This document shows positions 1 through 9,422 of a stretch of 64,000 nucleotides of DNA, in pieces. The notes below the pieces were generated by a model that was not told where the DNA came from, did no database searches, and worked only from the letters and a program-made list of their open reading frames with translations. This DNA is from Scytonema sp035967975 (GTDB lineage Bacteria > Cyanobacteriota > Cyanobacteriia > Cyanobacteriales > Nostocaceae): contig JAWQFQ010000009.1 in NCBI GenBank assembly GCA_035967975.1, positions 25,304 to 89,303 of the forward strand. The letters run 5' to 3'. Positions within the stretch are counted from its first letter, which is position 1. Each line of letters begins with the position of its first letter. Both the position numbers and the translations under genes were made by a program.

Positions 1-521
1 TGTTGAGTGAGGAATGCGACAATTTATTATTAACTTTACCCTCACATATCCGTACTTATTGGGAAAATCTTGCTTGCACTTTATTTGGTTCATCTGGTAG
101 CAATTTAGAAAGTATGGGAGCGATGTATGTTTGTGATGCATATTTACCAGAGGATTTACGAGAAGTCATAACTTGGCAAATAAAAAATCAAGAATTAACA
201 GAAAAAGATGTTCTTAATTCTTTGACTGCTATTCGTCGTCAAACTGCTATTAATAATCAAACTTACGTTGCAGATAAAGGAAGTTTGCGTTCTGTTCGAG
301 TCATTCTCCGGAAACTTGAATTTAAGGCAGATTTATTATTCGAGACTCAACCCAATGATGAAATATTATCACTTTTATGTGTAAGTACATTAGCATTGAG
401 ACGAGTAGGAAGCGGACGCAATCGAGGTAGGGGAAATGTTAGATGCACCCTTGATGATATTTCCGAAGAAGATATGAATCGCTATATCAACATATTTGGT
501 CAAATTCCGGAGGTCGTTTAA
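1..521 (+). CDS. Type III-D Cas7 (Csm3-like) RAMP protein, 5' end outside window
   Basis: The reading frame is open at the window edge (first full codon at base 3), so the N-terminus is missing. The visible 172 residues have Cas7/Csm3 backbone features: an LFG motif (27-29) followed by a GAMYVCDA strand, a conserved R-x-x-TAI segment (79-83), and a glycine-rich RAMP loop GSGRNRGRG (136-144). Cas7 subunits form the crRNA-binding filament of type III complexes, and their conserved Asp cuts target RNA; that Asp lies in the missing part. The stop codon is followed with no gap by the GTG start of csx10. This gene therefore heads, in the window, a coupled III-D effector operon. The RAMP assignment is firm; the III-D subtype rests on its neighbours. 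Confidence 0.82.
   Translation, partial: LSEECDNLLLTLPSHIRTYWENLACTLFGSSGSNLESMGAMYVCDAYLPEDLREVITWQIKNQELTEKDVLNSLTAIRRQTAINNQTYVADKGSLRSVRVILRKLEFKADLLFETQPNDEILSLLCVSTLALRRVGSGRNRGRGNVRCTLDDISEEDMNRYINIFGQIPEVV
509..513 (+). promoter_or_regulatory. Shine-Dalgarno GGAGG for csx10
   Basis: GGAGG lies inside the last codons of the Cas7 gene, eight bases before the GTG at 522. It supports the GTG as the csx10 start and shows that the two proteins are made separately although their frames touch. Confidence 0.6.
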
Positions 522-2165
522 GTGAAAGTCATTACTTTTTCTTTGTATACTCAACAACCTTTACTTGCAACTTCATTTCAAGGCGATCCAAATAGTGATA
601 TTTCCTATTCTTACATCCCTGGTAGCATGATTCGTGGTGCGGTTATTGGACGTTATCTAAAGCAACATGGTTTGCAGGAGCTTGATTTAGATAATGATGA
701 AGTCAAACGTTTATTTTTTGATGCTAACAGTACCAAGTATCTCAATGCTTATTTACTAAGTCATGAAGATAAGCGCACTTTACCTGTTGTGCGTTCTTGG
801 TTCAAAGAGAAGGATGCAGAGTTAAACGATGAATCGCCAGAAATCACAATTTTCGATTTTGGAATCGAGCAAAGCGATGAGTTAGAGAATCCTAAATCTA
901 TTGGTGAAGGTTTTTGCATTAAAAAAAGTGATTCGATAACGCTATATAAAGAAAAGCGAAGAATTAATATTCATAACCAGCGCGATCGCAAACAAGGACG
1001 CTCAACTCAAATTAAACGCAATCTCCAAACTAATCAACTTCAAGGAGAGGGGGAAATCTTCCGTTACGAAGCAATTGATAGCAAGCAAACTTTTCAAGCT
1101 GTAATTATATGTAGTAACGAGACTGATGCTAATTCCCTGATAGAATTACTGCAAAAATCAGAGGATATTTGGCTTGGTGGTTCTCGAACTGCTGGGTACG
1201 GACATATTAAAATCAGTAATGTTAAACTTTCTAATAATTGGAATGAGGTTCATGTTTCTCCCAACAATAGAATCGAAAGAGATTTTTTTACAGTTACACT
1301 GCTTAGTGACTTAATTTTACGTGATGAATGGGGTCAATATGCTATTATTCCACCCTCTGTACACAACAAAAATCCTGCACCACTCACGAAAGAAATAGAG
1401 AAAATTTTAGGTGTAAAATTGCACCCAATAAGAAGTTATGCAAACAGCACTTTAGTTGGAGGATTTAACCGTAAATGGGGATTACCTCTACCTCAAGTTG
1501 CAGCATTTGCAGCAGGTAGCGTGTTTGTATTTGAAGAACTTGATATTACACCAGACGCGATTAGAGACATTGAAGCAAGAGGTATTGGAGAAAGACGAAA
1601 TGAAGGTTTTGGTAGAATTGCTATTAACTGGTTAGATGAATCTAGTTATAAAGTTCATTTACCAAGCAAAAATTCTAAAGACAAACCGGAATTACAAAAA
1701 GATTTTTCACGCACACTAGCAGCACAGATGGCTGAAAGATTACTACATCAAAAAATTGAGAGAGCACTACAAAATTTTATTGGACGAAAGAAGATTGAAG
1801 GAGATATTAGTAATAGCCAGCTTTCCCGCTTAGAAATAATAGCAAGAAAAGCTATTTCTATTGGCGATTGTAGTTTAGTATTATCATTATTAGATAATCT
1901 TCCTTCTCATGCACGAGGTCAGTTAGAAAGAGCAAAAATTTATCCTGGTAATGAAAATTGTTCTCTTAAGCAACAACTAGATGAATGGTTGAAAAATGCA
2001 GAATCTTGGACTTGGGTAAGCAATAAGCAAGATTTAAGAGTTAATGTTGCAAATATAGAGAGAAGTATTACGGATGAATTTGCTAAACAAAGTAAACTAG
2101 CCGAAAAATACACCCTACGTTTAATTATGGCTCTTGCAAAAAAAGCAAGGAAGGAGAGTAAATAA
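522..2165 (+). CDS. csx10: Csx10 (Cas5 of type III-D) with C-terminal helical, Cas11-like region
   Basis: The 547-residue protein has two RAMP halves. IPGSMIRGA (32-40) is the conserved helix-start motif, GGSRTAGYG (219-227) is the first glycine-rich loop and GIGERRNEGFGR (354-365) the second. This double-loop pattern fits Csx10, the Cas5 that caps the 5' tag of crRNA in III-D complexes. Residues about 385-547 are charged and helical with no RAMP motifs, and could act as the small subunit Cas11; no separate small-subunit gene is seen here. The gene starts with GTG at 522 behind a GGAGG, directly after the Cas7 stop, and its TAA shares one base with the next ATG. The Cas5 call is confident; the Cas11 role of the tail is inference. 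Confidence 0.82.
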   Translation: MKVITFSLYTQQPLLATSFQGDPNSDISYSYIPGSMIRGAVIGRYLKQHGLQELDLDNDEVKRLFFDANSTKYLNAYLLSHEDKRTLPVVRSWFKEKDAELNDESPEITIFDFGIEQSDELENPKSIGEGFCIKKSDSITLYKEKRRINIHNQRDRKQGRSTQIKRNLQTNQLQGEGEIFRYEAIDSKQTFQAVIICSNETDANSLIELLQKSEDIWLGGSRTAGYGHIKISNVKLSNNWNEVHVSPNNRIERDFFTVTLLSDLILRDEWGQYAIIPPSVHNKNPAPLTKEIEKILGVKLHPIRSYANSTLVGGFNRKWGLPLPQVAAFAAGSVFVFEELDITPDAIRDIEARGIGERRNEGFGRIAINWLDESSYKVHLPSKNSKDKPELQKDFSRTLAAQMAERLLHQKIERALQNFIGRKKIEGDISNSQLSRLEIIARKAISIGDCSLVLSLLDNLPSHARGQLERAKIYPGNENCSLKQQLDEWLKNAESWTWVSNKQDLRVNVANIERSITDEFAKQSKLAEKYTLRLIMALAKKARKESK

Positions 2166-3577
2166 TGAGTTGCGATCGCATCAACATTAGAAATCAACGC
2201 CAAGTTCTCGAAAGAATAATAATCAAAGGAAATTTGATATTAGATACTCCTACTTGTTTTGGAAGTGGGGATAATGATAGTGATGTAGACATAGAAATTT
2301 TACGAGATAGTATTGAAGATAAAGCTTTATTAATGGGTTCCTCAATTGCTGGAGCTTTAAGAAACGATTTGCGAGAACATAACAATGGCTATGGTGTTAC
2401 AGATGATTCCATTTTATTTGGTGGACAGCGTAGCGATGAAGATGGAGAGCAAAGTCCTCTGGTTGTGAATGATGCTCTCAGTAACGACGTAATTAGCTTA
2501 GAATTACGTGATGGAGTGAAAATTAATAACATCACGAAAACCGCAGACGATGGGGCTAAATATGATTTAGAATTTTTAGAATCAGGAACCAAATTTAATC
2601 TTTATTTTGAATTACTAATAGATAAAGAAAGTAATAAGGAGCAATTAATTAGAGAATTAATAGTTAGTCTGCAAGGATTAGAAGCTGGTAAAATTCGTCT
2701 GGGAATCAAGAAAAATCGTGGTTTTGGTTGCTGTCATGTGGAAAAATGGCAAGTATGGCAATTTGATTTAGAAAACCATAAACAACGCATAGAATGGCTA
2801 ATTTTTCCCCATTGGGAAACAGGTGTATCAAATAATTACCAAACTCACAACAATATTGCGGATGCTTTGGGTGTCACTGTAGTTGCGGAAGATAAAAGAC
2901 AACATCTAACTATCCAAGCTACATTTACCCTTGCAAGTCCCTTACTAATTCGTTCCGGACAAGCATCTACCGATAAAGCACCTGATGTTGTCCATCTGAA
3001 ATCTCGACGGAATGGGGAAGCAAAACCAATATTATCAGGTACGAGTTTAACTGGTGTATTGAGACATCGTGCAGAAAGGATAGTTAATACTATTCAAAAC
3101 AATACAAATATCATTAACGAGATATTTGGCTTCGTGGATGAGAATACAAAAAAAGCAAACGCGAGTCGTTTAATTGTCGATGAAGTTGAAATTAATGATA
3201 CCACCGACTTAGTGCAAAATCGGATTGCAATTGATAGATTTACTGGTGGTGCTTTAGATGGTGCTTTATTCAATGAGCAACCTATTTTTGGCAATAATAA
3301 AACAAAACTCACAATTACATTGCAACTACGTCAACCAAAAGAACCAGAAATAGGATTATTACTTTTATTACTCAAAGATTTGTGGACTGGCGATTTAACT
3401 GTTGGAGGAACCAGTAGTATTGGACGGGGAAGGTTGAAAGGGGAAAATGCAACAATTCAATATGGTGAGAAAAATTGGAAAATTGTACAAAACTCTAATA
3501 ATAAAGATTTGACTATCGATAACCCAGACGAGTTAGAGCAATTTGTTGCAGCTTTACATCAGGAGGTGACACCTTGA
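2165..3577 (+). CDS. Type III-D tandem Cas7 protein (two Cas7 domains, Cas7-2x-like)
   Basis: The 470-residue protein contains two consecutive RAMP domains. The first has an Asp-rich segment (about 36-42), GSSIAGALR (58-66), LFGG (84-87) and a glycine loop with NRGFG (184-188). The second has DKAPD (270-274), SGTSLTGVLR (291-300), an IFGF motif near 320 and a GGTSSIGRGR loop near 413. Each Asp-containing segment lies where Csm3-type catalytic Asp residues occur, so both halves may cut target RNA. Double Cas7 proteins are known from III-D variants. The ATG at 2165 overlaps the csx10 stop by one base, with AGGAG upstream. Confidence 0.8.
   Translation: MSCDRINIRNQRQVLERIIIKGNLILDTPTCFGSGDNDSDVDIEILRDSIEDKALLMGSSIAGALRNDLREHNNGYGVTDDSILFGGQRSDEDGEQSPLVVNDALSNDVISLELRDGVKINNITKTADDGAKYDLEFLESGTKFNLYFELLIDKESNKEQLIRELIVSLQGLEAGKIRLGIKKNRGFGCCHVEKWQVWQFDLENHKQRIEWLIFPHWETGVSNNYQTHNNIADALGVTVVAEDKRQHLTIQATFTLASPLLIRSGQASTDKAPDVVHLKSRRNGEAKPILSGTSLTGVLRHRAERIVNTIQNNTNIINEIFGFVDENTKKANASRLIVDEVEINDTTDLVQNRIAIDRFTGGALDGALFNEQPIFGNNKTKLTITLQLRQPKEPEIGLLLLLLKDLWTGDLTVGGTSSIGRGRLKGENATIQYGEKNWKIVQNSNNKDLTIDNPDELEQFVAALHQEVTP
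3561..3567 (+). promoter_or_regulatory. Shine-Dalgarno AGGAGGT that decides a TTG start
   Basis: A perfect AGGAGGT lies six bases before the TTG at 3574, inside the end of the upstream Cas7 gene. No ATG or GTG in frame is equally well placed, so the Csx19-like gene most likely starts with TTG and overlaps the previous stop by four bases. Confidence 0.6.
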
Positions 3578-4146
3578 ATAAACCTAAATGCGAACCTATA
3601 GAAGTACCAGTAAATTTTAATTTGCAAAACTGGTTGGAAGAACAAGGGAATAAATATAAATTGAAATATTTATTAGCCCATGCGGAAGATGGGGTCATCT
3701 GGGGAAAATTCCAAGATGGAAATTTAAGAACAGCAGATAGCGTTTTTTCTGAATTTGCTAAATTGCGTTTATCGACATTACAGCAATGTCGGATTTTTGG
3801 CGAAGATTCGGAAGTGATGCTTTGGTACACAGATGAGGGTTTTCAATCGCGTGTTATTAAAGATGAAGAGAATACAGAATTTATTCCCGAACATCAGATT
3901 CTTTGGGGTACACAAGCAGAAAAGACTAGCAATGGCTTTACCTTGGTATCGGATGGTTCGCAAGGTTTGTGTCATGCTGTTCCGTTAATCAATATCTCTT
4001 TTGATAGCAATCAAAAATTATATCGTCCATTGCGTTTGTGTGTTCGTCACTATATTGATTATGACGTAGAAATAGGCGTAGCCCGTATTTATTTAAGCAG
4101 ATTAGTTAATCTTACAACTGAGAAGGAATTGAAAAATGCTGCCTAG
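3574..4146 (+). CDS. Csx19/All1473-like type III-D accessory protein
   Basis: This 190-residue protein has no RAMP glycine loop and no membrane segment. It begins with a short basic stretch and a helix (about 14-30), followed by beta-rich sequence with many Trp and Phe residues (for example WGKF near 48 and MLWYTDEGFQS near 83). It sits between two Cas7-type genes, with overlaps of 4 bp upstream and 11 bp downstream. This is the place of the All1473/Csx19 family in cyanobacterial III-D operons, where it is a subunit of the effector complex. I assign it mainly by context, length and general look; no catalytic motif is visible. The TTG start is chosen because of its strong Shine-Dalgarno. Confidence 0.6.
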   Translation: MNKPKCEPIEVPVNFNLQNWLEEQGNKYKLKYLLAHAEDGVIWGKFQDGNLRTADSVFSEFAKLRLSTLQQCRIFGEDSEVMLWYTDEGFQSRVIKDEENTEFIPEHQILWGTQAEKTSNGFTLVSDGSQGLCHAVPLINISFDSNQKLYRPLRLCVRHYIDYDVEIGVARIYLSRLVNLTTEKELKNAA

Positions 4147-6430
4147 ACATTTAACGAATGTACCAGATCCTAAAAAAGCCATAGCACCTTATAATTTTGT
4201 GGAGTTACCCAATGATATAGTTGAGCTTAAAGCCGATTCTTTACCTTCCCATAATGTTTACTATGCTCAATCCGAAAAACGTTATACGGGTAGAATTGAT
4301 TGTACGCTTACCACTGAATCTCCTTTATATATTCGCTGTGGCTTAACTAAAGAAGAATTTGCATGTGGTGTAGAATCGAAAGATTTACCTGATTTTTTCT
4401 ATACGGAGATAGCATCTAAAGCCAGAAAACCAGTGATTCCTGGTAGCAGCTTGCGTGGAATGCTCAGAACTTTAATCGAGATTATTAGTTTTAGTAAAAT
4501 AGAAATGGTATCGGATAAAAAAAGGTTTTTCTTTCGTGCTGTTGCAGCAAAAAAAGATGATCCCTTAGGAAGCGAATATAAAAAGCTTCTCAAAAACGTT
4601 AAAGCTGGTTATTTAGTGAGTGAAGGGAATCACTGGTATATTCAACCTGCAAAAACGATTGAAAAATCTTCTATTGTTTGGGTTAAAGAGCGAGATTTAT
4701 CGGAGATTCAAACGTTAATTAAGATGAATCAAGAAAACTATCTTCCACAATATATAGATGTTAGCTTTGGTGATACATATTTTCAAAGTCCGAGAAGGTT
4801 TACTAGACAAGTAAGCGCAAATCAAAAGCGTTATCGGGAACGAGGGGTTTTAGTTACCAGTGGTAATATGCTGGAATCTTCTGATAATCCAGCAAATCTC
4901 TATCGTCGCAATCATTGTATTGTTCCAGAAATCAACCATAATACAGATCGCATCTCGATTAGCGACGACGCTATTCAACACTATCGAAGTGCTTTAACCG
5001 AATTTCAACAGAAAGAACCTTTTGATAAGGATTTTGGGGTTTTAAAAGAAGGAAGACCAATTTTTTATTGCGAGCCTCAAAGCGGACAAACAGAAGTAAT
5101 TTTATTTGGTCACTGTCCAAATTTTCGCATTCCTTACTCACCCTTACAAGATGGAAAAGCAGCTTCAGCAGTTGATTTTATTCCTGAAAACATTGGTAAA
5201 TCTAGTAGAATTGATTTGGCTGAGGCAATATTTGGATTTGTGAGAAGTAAAGATAAAAAGAATCAAAGTAATATTGAGCCAAGTACTGCTAATAACTTCC
5301 ATTCTGCTTTAGGGGGAAGAATTTTTATCGGAAATGCTATTTGTGAAAAAACAATTAATAATGATATTTGGCTAACAGGAAGTCCTGATAAAACAATTAC
5401 ACCCAAGATTCTTTCCAATCCCAAACCAACAACGTTTCAACATTATCTAGTCCAAACTAGTCCTGAAAAAATACAACTTAAGCATTACGCAAAGAAATCA
5501 CCGAAAGATAATCAGATAGGAGAAACTGTCATTCGTGGTCATAAATTATATTGGCATAAGAGGAATAATCCTGATATCGAACATCCAGACGGTGATAACG
5601 CTGGTGGAACTCAAATAACTAAAATTAAACCCATAAAAGCAGGTGTTAAATTTACTTTTGATATTCACTTTGAAAACCTCACTGATATCGAGCTAGGTGC
5701 TGTATTGTGGATATTACAAAAAGCAGCAGAACCTAAATATTGTTTATCTCTAGGGATGGGTAAACCATTAGGAATGGGTGCGGTGAAAATAGAGCACCAG
5801 CTTTTATTGAATAACCGACAGGAGCGTTACTCAAAACTATTTAGTAGTAGTAATAATCAATGGTTATCGGGAGAAGAAGACCAAAGCAATACAAACTTAA
5901 TATCGACAGATTGCATTAATGCTTTTGAAAAATTCATCGTTACTCATATCCATCTTGATGACCATCCAGAAGGATACAATGCAGTTAAACTAGATGATAT
6001 ACCCCGCATTCAAATGCTTCTGTTGATGTTGCGGTGCGATCGTCCTCCATCACCCAATGACACTCGTTATATGACGATTGATAAAAAGGAGTATATAGAC
6101 CGTCCAGTGCTTCCAACACCATTCCAGGTAATGGGTAAATCAGGAGAAGATAAGCGGAGATTTAGAAATACTTCTAACGCAAATTTACCAAAACCTAAAA
6201 CAAATATTCCAACTAAAGCATCTCCCAAATTTACGATAGGTCAAATTTTGGATGCAATGGTTTCTAGTATAAAGGGAGTTAAAGTAACTTATCAATTACC
6301 AGATGGAACAAAAAAAACTACAGAAGAGCATAAAACAGCAAAATTCTTGGAAGAAGGACAAAATGTCAAAGTCATAATTACTGCTGTAAAAGATGACGGT
6401 AGTATCAAAAATGTAAAATATCATGAGTAA
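4136..6430 (+). CDS. Large type III-D RAMP protein (Cas7 with insertion, TIGR03986-like)
   Basis: The 764-residue protein opens with a Cas7-like domain: an Asp-containing loop LPDFF (84-88) and IPGSSLRGM (101-109). A long central insertion follows. RAMP features return with EAIFGFV near 362, GGRIFIGNA near 391 and the glycine-rich loop LGMGKPLGMG near 538-547. The last 70 residues are beta-rich with a linker before them and could be an OB-like RNA-binding fold. This layout matches the large RAMP of III-D complexes, which forms the 3' end of the Cas7 filament. It overlaps the Csx19-like gene by 11 bp and the Cas3 N-half by 8 bp, so the whole set is translationally coupled. Whether Asp in LPDFF is catalytic is inference. 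Confidence 0.78.
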   Translation: MLPRHLTNVPDPKKAIAPYNFVELPNDIVELKADSLPSHNVYYAQSEKRYTGRIDCTLTTESPLYIRCGLTKEEFACGVESKDLPDFFYTEIASKARKPVIPGSSLRGMLRTLIEIISFSKIEMVSDKKRFFFRAVAAKKDDPLGSEYKKLLKNVKAGYLVSEGNHWYIQPAKTIEKSSIVWVKERDLSEIQTLIKMNQENYLPQYIDVSFGDTYFQSPRRFTRQVSANQKRYRERGVLVTSGNMLESSDNPANLYRRNHCIVPEINHNTDRISISDDAIQHYRSALTEFQQKEPFDKDFGVLKEGRPIFYCEPQSGQTEVILFGHCPNFRIPYSPLQDGKAASAVDFIPENIGKSSRIDLAEAIFGFVRSKDKKNQSNIEPSTANNFHSALGGRIFIGNAICEKTINNDIWLTGSPDKTITPKILSNPKPTTFQHYLVQTSPEKIQLKHYAKKSPKDNQIGETVIRGHKLYWHKRNNPDIEHPDGDNAGGTQITKIKPIKAGVKFTFDIHFENLTDIELGAVLWILQKAAEPKYCLSLGMGKPLGMGAVKIEHQLLLNNRQERYSKLFSSSNNQWLSGEEDQSNTNLISTDCINAFEKFIVTHIHLDDHPEGYNAVKLDDIPRIQMLLLMLRCDRPPSPNDTRYMTIDKKEYIDRPVLPTPFQVMGKSGEDKRRFRNTSNANLPKPKTNIPTKASPKFTIGQILDAMVSSIKGVKVTYQLPDGTKKTTEEHKTAKFLEEGQNVKVIITAVKDDGSIKNVKYHE

Positions 6431-7058
6431 CGCAATTCAAACAGATATCCCCCACCTCTTCCACATCCTCACCACCCACCAACCCTACAACTTCCAAACT
6501 CAAACCATCAACCGCATTCTCAACAGTGAAGATACCCTCCTTCGCGCTCCTACGGGTTCGGGAAAAACGGAAACTGCGATCGCCCCCTTTCTGTTTGCGA
6601 AATCCCTCAAGCTGGATTTTCCCAATAAGTTAATCTATGTCGTACCTCTACGTACCCTTGCAAACAGTCTGCGTCAAAGGGTGGAGAAAATGGTTGCAAA
6701 TTGGGAAAGTGTTTATCCCCAAGAAAGAAAATTGGTGGTGACTTTACAGACAGGGGAAAACCCGGAAGACCCGCGTTTTGAAGGGGATATTATTTTTTGT
6801 ACCATTGACCAAATGTTAAGCAGCTTTTTAAATATTCCCTATTCGGTTGGTCGTGGTTCGGGGAATGTCAATTGTGGAGCGATTTTTGCGTCTTATTTAG
6901 TGTTTGATGAACTACATTTACTTGACCCTGATAGGTCTTTTACTACGGTTTTAAAGGTGTTGCAGCAAATTAAGGGGATTTCTCCCGTTTTATTGATGAC
7001 GGCGACGTTAACGGATGAATTAGCAGTAAAAATTAAGGAAATCATCGAAGATTCATAA
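6423..7058 (+). CDS. Cas3-type helicase, N-terminal RecA domain (first part of a split Cas3)
   Basis: This 211-residue protein is only the first RecA-like domain of an SF2 helicase: a Q-motif-like FQTQTI (24-29), Walker A APTGSGKTE (42-50), a DELH Walker B box near 161-164 and MTATL (motif III) near 192-196. It then stops, and the second RecA domain and HD nuclease are in the next gene, whose ATG overlaps this TAA by one base (TAATG). The overlap suggests termination-reinitiation giving equimolar halves. A full Cas3 unwinds and degrades target DNA and belongs to type I systems, so its place behind a III-D operon is notable. The split could also be a frameshift in an ancestral single gene. Confidence 0.8.
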   Translation: MSNAIQTDIPHLFHILTTHQPYNFQTQTINRILNSEDTLLRAPTGSGKTETAIAPFLFAKSLKLDFPNKLIYVVPLRTLANSLRQRVEKMVANWESVYPQERKLVVTLQTGENPEDPRFEGDIIFCTIDQMLSSFLNIPYSVGRGSGNVNCGAIFASYLVFDELHLLDPDRSFTTVLKVLQQIKGISPVLLMTATLTDELAVKIKEIIEDS

Positions 7059-9160
7059 TGGAAATTATTCGAGTTGAAGATGTAGATTTACAAATCATTG
7101 AAGCTAATCGATGTCGAACTTTTCGTATCTTTACCCAACCTTTGACAGCACAGCATATTTGGGATGATATTTACCAGAAAAAACGTCAGCGAGTGATTGT
7201 CATTTGTAATACGGTTTCTCAAGCACAAGGAATTTATCGAGATTTAGAAGACTTAAATCAAGATTCTGAAATAGAAATTACTCTATTACATGCGAGGTTT
7301 TTGCCAGAGCATCGTGCTGCGAAAGAAAGCTATTTGAAAGATGTATTTGCTCAAAATTGGCGAGATAATATTTTTGCAGGGAATAATACTTGTCAAGTTT
7401 TAATTTCTACTCAAGTCATAGAAGCGGGAATTAATATTACCTGCGAAGTTTTACATACTCAACTTAGTCCGATGAATTCACTATTGCAGCGTGCGGGACG
7501 TTGTGCAAGGTTTTCAGGAGAAATTGGGGAAGTTTTTATCTATCGAACGGTAGAGGTAAACCAGGAAAATCGAGATTTAGCCGAGACAGATTTATTTAAT
7601 ATTGAAGAAATTTCCCTCATAGAAAGAGAATCTATTAATGCCGATACGGTTGAGGCGGTAGAAACTAATAAAGAGCGGTTTTTGCCATATAAAAAAGAGA
7701 TTTGTGAGTTAACTTGGCAGGTTTTAGAAGCTCATAACAATTCTGAGCAAGTCAGCAAGCATGCGGGTTTTCGAGTTGAGGAGGAATGGATTAATTGCGT
7801 TCATCGGGATGAAGATTTAATCACCCTCAAACGTCGCGAAAATAGCGAAATGGAGTTTGAAAATAATTTCTATGATGCTGTTTTTAAAGGAGATGAGTCA
7901 AAAGCAGTCGAGTTAATTAGAAAAGTCGATAATCGCAGTGTGTTTACCTGGACTGAATCGAGTTTTTTTGATGATGACGACGATGAAATTATCGATATTC
8001 AAAAATTATTACCCTTCTCAGTACCGATTTCTACCCTATGTAAAGCTTGGCGAGATTTTCAAGAAAGTTTGAGTTTTGGTGATGATTGGATTTTTAAACG
8101 AATTGAAACACCAAAATATAAATCTCAATCTTACAGTCAACCTGTTTTGAATCTGATTACTTCTCGTGATTTTTTAATTGGTTCTTATCGAATTTTTGTC
8201 AATCCTCGTTATATTTACTACGATGAAAATATTGGTTTAAGACTTGGTCTTGATATCAAAGGAAATAACTTTAAATTGCCGCACAAACACAATAGAAAAA
8301 TTATCAGTCAATATTGCTATCGGATGGATAATTATGTTGGTCTTTTAGTTTTGATGTGGAAATTATGGCGAGAAGATTTTTGCTCATTTTTGTTAAAAAA
8401 TGGGGAATCAGTCAAAGTAACATATGCTGCTGTCCGTGATGAATTGCTTGTAGCTGGTGGGAAATTCATTCAAACTAAAATCTTACCCAGTCTTTCAATT
8501 AACGAAGCCGAAGCATTGTTTGAAGTTCTGGTCTTTTTGGCGATTTTTACCCATGATTTAGGAAAATTACAATCAAAATGGCAAGAAGTCATGCGGGGAT
8601 GGCAGAAAATTGCTCATGCAAAGTATGGAGGTAAAAATCCAAGGGAATATTTGCTAGCGCATACCGATTATAATCCCGATGAGCCAGAACAAAAAACCAA
8701 CTTAAAAGCCTATGAAAAGAAACATAAGCGTCCCAATCATGCGGTGGAAAGTGCTTTTTTAGCACAGGAAATTCTCAAACAGTCTTTGCTTCCATTATTG
8801 CGTCAGTATACTTCTGACACGGAGAAAATAAAATATATTTTTTATACGGTGATAATGGCGGCTGGTCGTCACCATTCGGCTTGGACTGAGGGGTTTCAAA
8901 GTAAGGATGTGGCGAAGTTAAAGCAGATTGAATTGTGTGCGGGATATTATAAGGCGATCGCAGACAGTTGGCGGTCTATGGTACGTTTTTTACCGAATGG
9001 TGATTGTTTGTCACAGCCGAGTTTGGGGAGAAGTGTTTACAACCTCAAAGAGTTCGATTTGAATAAATTCGACCGCGATGAGATTGAGTTTTTGCAGCTT
9101 TATTCTCTGGTTGTACGTGCTTTGCGGTTATGCGACCAGCGATCAGTACAATTAACATGA
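7058..9160 (+). CDS. Cas3-type helicase C-terminal RecA domain with C-terminal HD nuclease (second part of split Cas3)
   Basis: The 700-residue protein starts with the second RecA domain: STQVIEAGIN near 128-137 (motif V) and QRAGRCAR at about 144-151 (motif VI). The middle region is poorly conserved. The C-terminal part carries an HD signature: THDLGK near 497-502, a further His in NHAVESA and a His pair in AAGRHHSAW near 605. These are the metal ligands expected for the Cas3 ssDNA nuclease, so the nuclease looks intact. The helicase-then-HD order is opposite to the common HD-first Cas3 and resembles the order in I-G/I-U Cas3. The gene ends the operon; the CRISPR leader follows directly. Confidence 0.8.
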   Translation: MEIIRVEDVDLQIIEANRCRTFRIFTQPLTAQHIWDDIYQKKRQRVIVICNTVSQAQGIYRDLEDLNQDSEIEITLLHARFLPEHRAAKESYLKDVFAQNWRDNIFAGNNTCQVLISTQVIEAGINITCEVLHTQLSPMNSLLQRAGRCARFSGEIGEVFIYRTVEVNQENRDLAETDLFNIEEISLIERESINADTVEAVETNKERFLPYKKEICELTWQVLEAHNNSEQVSKHAGFRVEEEWINCVHRDEDLITLKRRENSEMEFENNFYDAVFKGDESKAVELIRKVDNRSVFTWTESSFFDDDDDEIIDIQKLLPFSVPISTLCKAWRDFQESLSFGDDWIFKRIETPKYKSQSYSQPVLNLITSRDFLIGSYRIFVNPRYIYYDENIGLRLGLDIKGNNFKLPHKHNRKIISQYCYRMDNYVGLLVLMWKLWREDFCSFLLKNGESVKVTYAAVRDELLVAGGKFIQTKILPSLSINEAEALFEVLVFLAIFTHDLGKLQSKWQEVMRGWQKIAHAKYGGKNPREYLLAHTDYNPDEPEQKTNLKAYEKKHKRPNHAVESAFLAQEILKQSLLPLLRQYTSDTEKIKYIFYTVIMAAGRHHSAWTEGFQSKDVAKLKQIELCAGYYKAIADSWRSMVRFLPNGDCLSQPSLGRSVYNLKEFDLNKFDRDEIEFLQLYSLVVRALRLCDQRSVQLT

Positions 9161-9422
9161 AGATATTTAACCGATTCTGGACGTTGGGATGTAGTACGTC
9201 TATAATGTTACTAGATTGATGTTTGGCAGACCGAAGCGGGGTCTAAAACCAGGGGGGTTATGCCAAAATCGCCAGAACCTAGACAAGTTAATAGTTACAG
9301 CGTTTTGAGATTTAGCATTATTGATAGTTTGTATCAATAAGCGAGGCTGAAATGAGGTCATTTTTTCGACCTGCCAAAACGGCTGTTAGAATCCTTGCTC
9401 TGTAAGGATTTCAGATGGCGGA
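9161..9422 (+). promoter_or_regulatory. CRISPR leader of array 1
   Basis: This 262-bp stretch without a gene lies between the cas3 stop and the first repeat. It is on the side opposite the truncated terminal repeat, so it should hold the array promoter and adaptation signals. Visible structure: TTTGGCAG at 9222-9229 and its reverse complement CTGCCAAA at 9371-9378, and a 7-bp hairpin AATCCTT/AAGGATT (9390-9410) ending 12 bases before the first repeat. Promoter boxes cannot be placed with confidence. Confidence 0.65.

Noticed and set aside
1..9160. Assigning the operon to type III-B or III-A
   Set aside because: The Csx10-type Cas5 and Csx19-like gene fit III-D better; the decisive Cas10 is outside the window.
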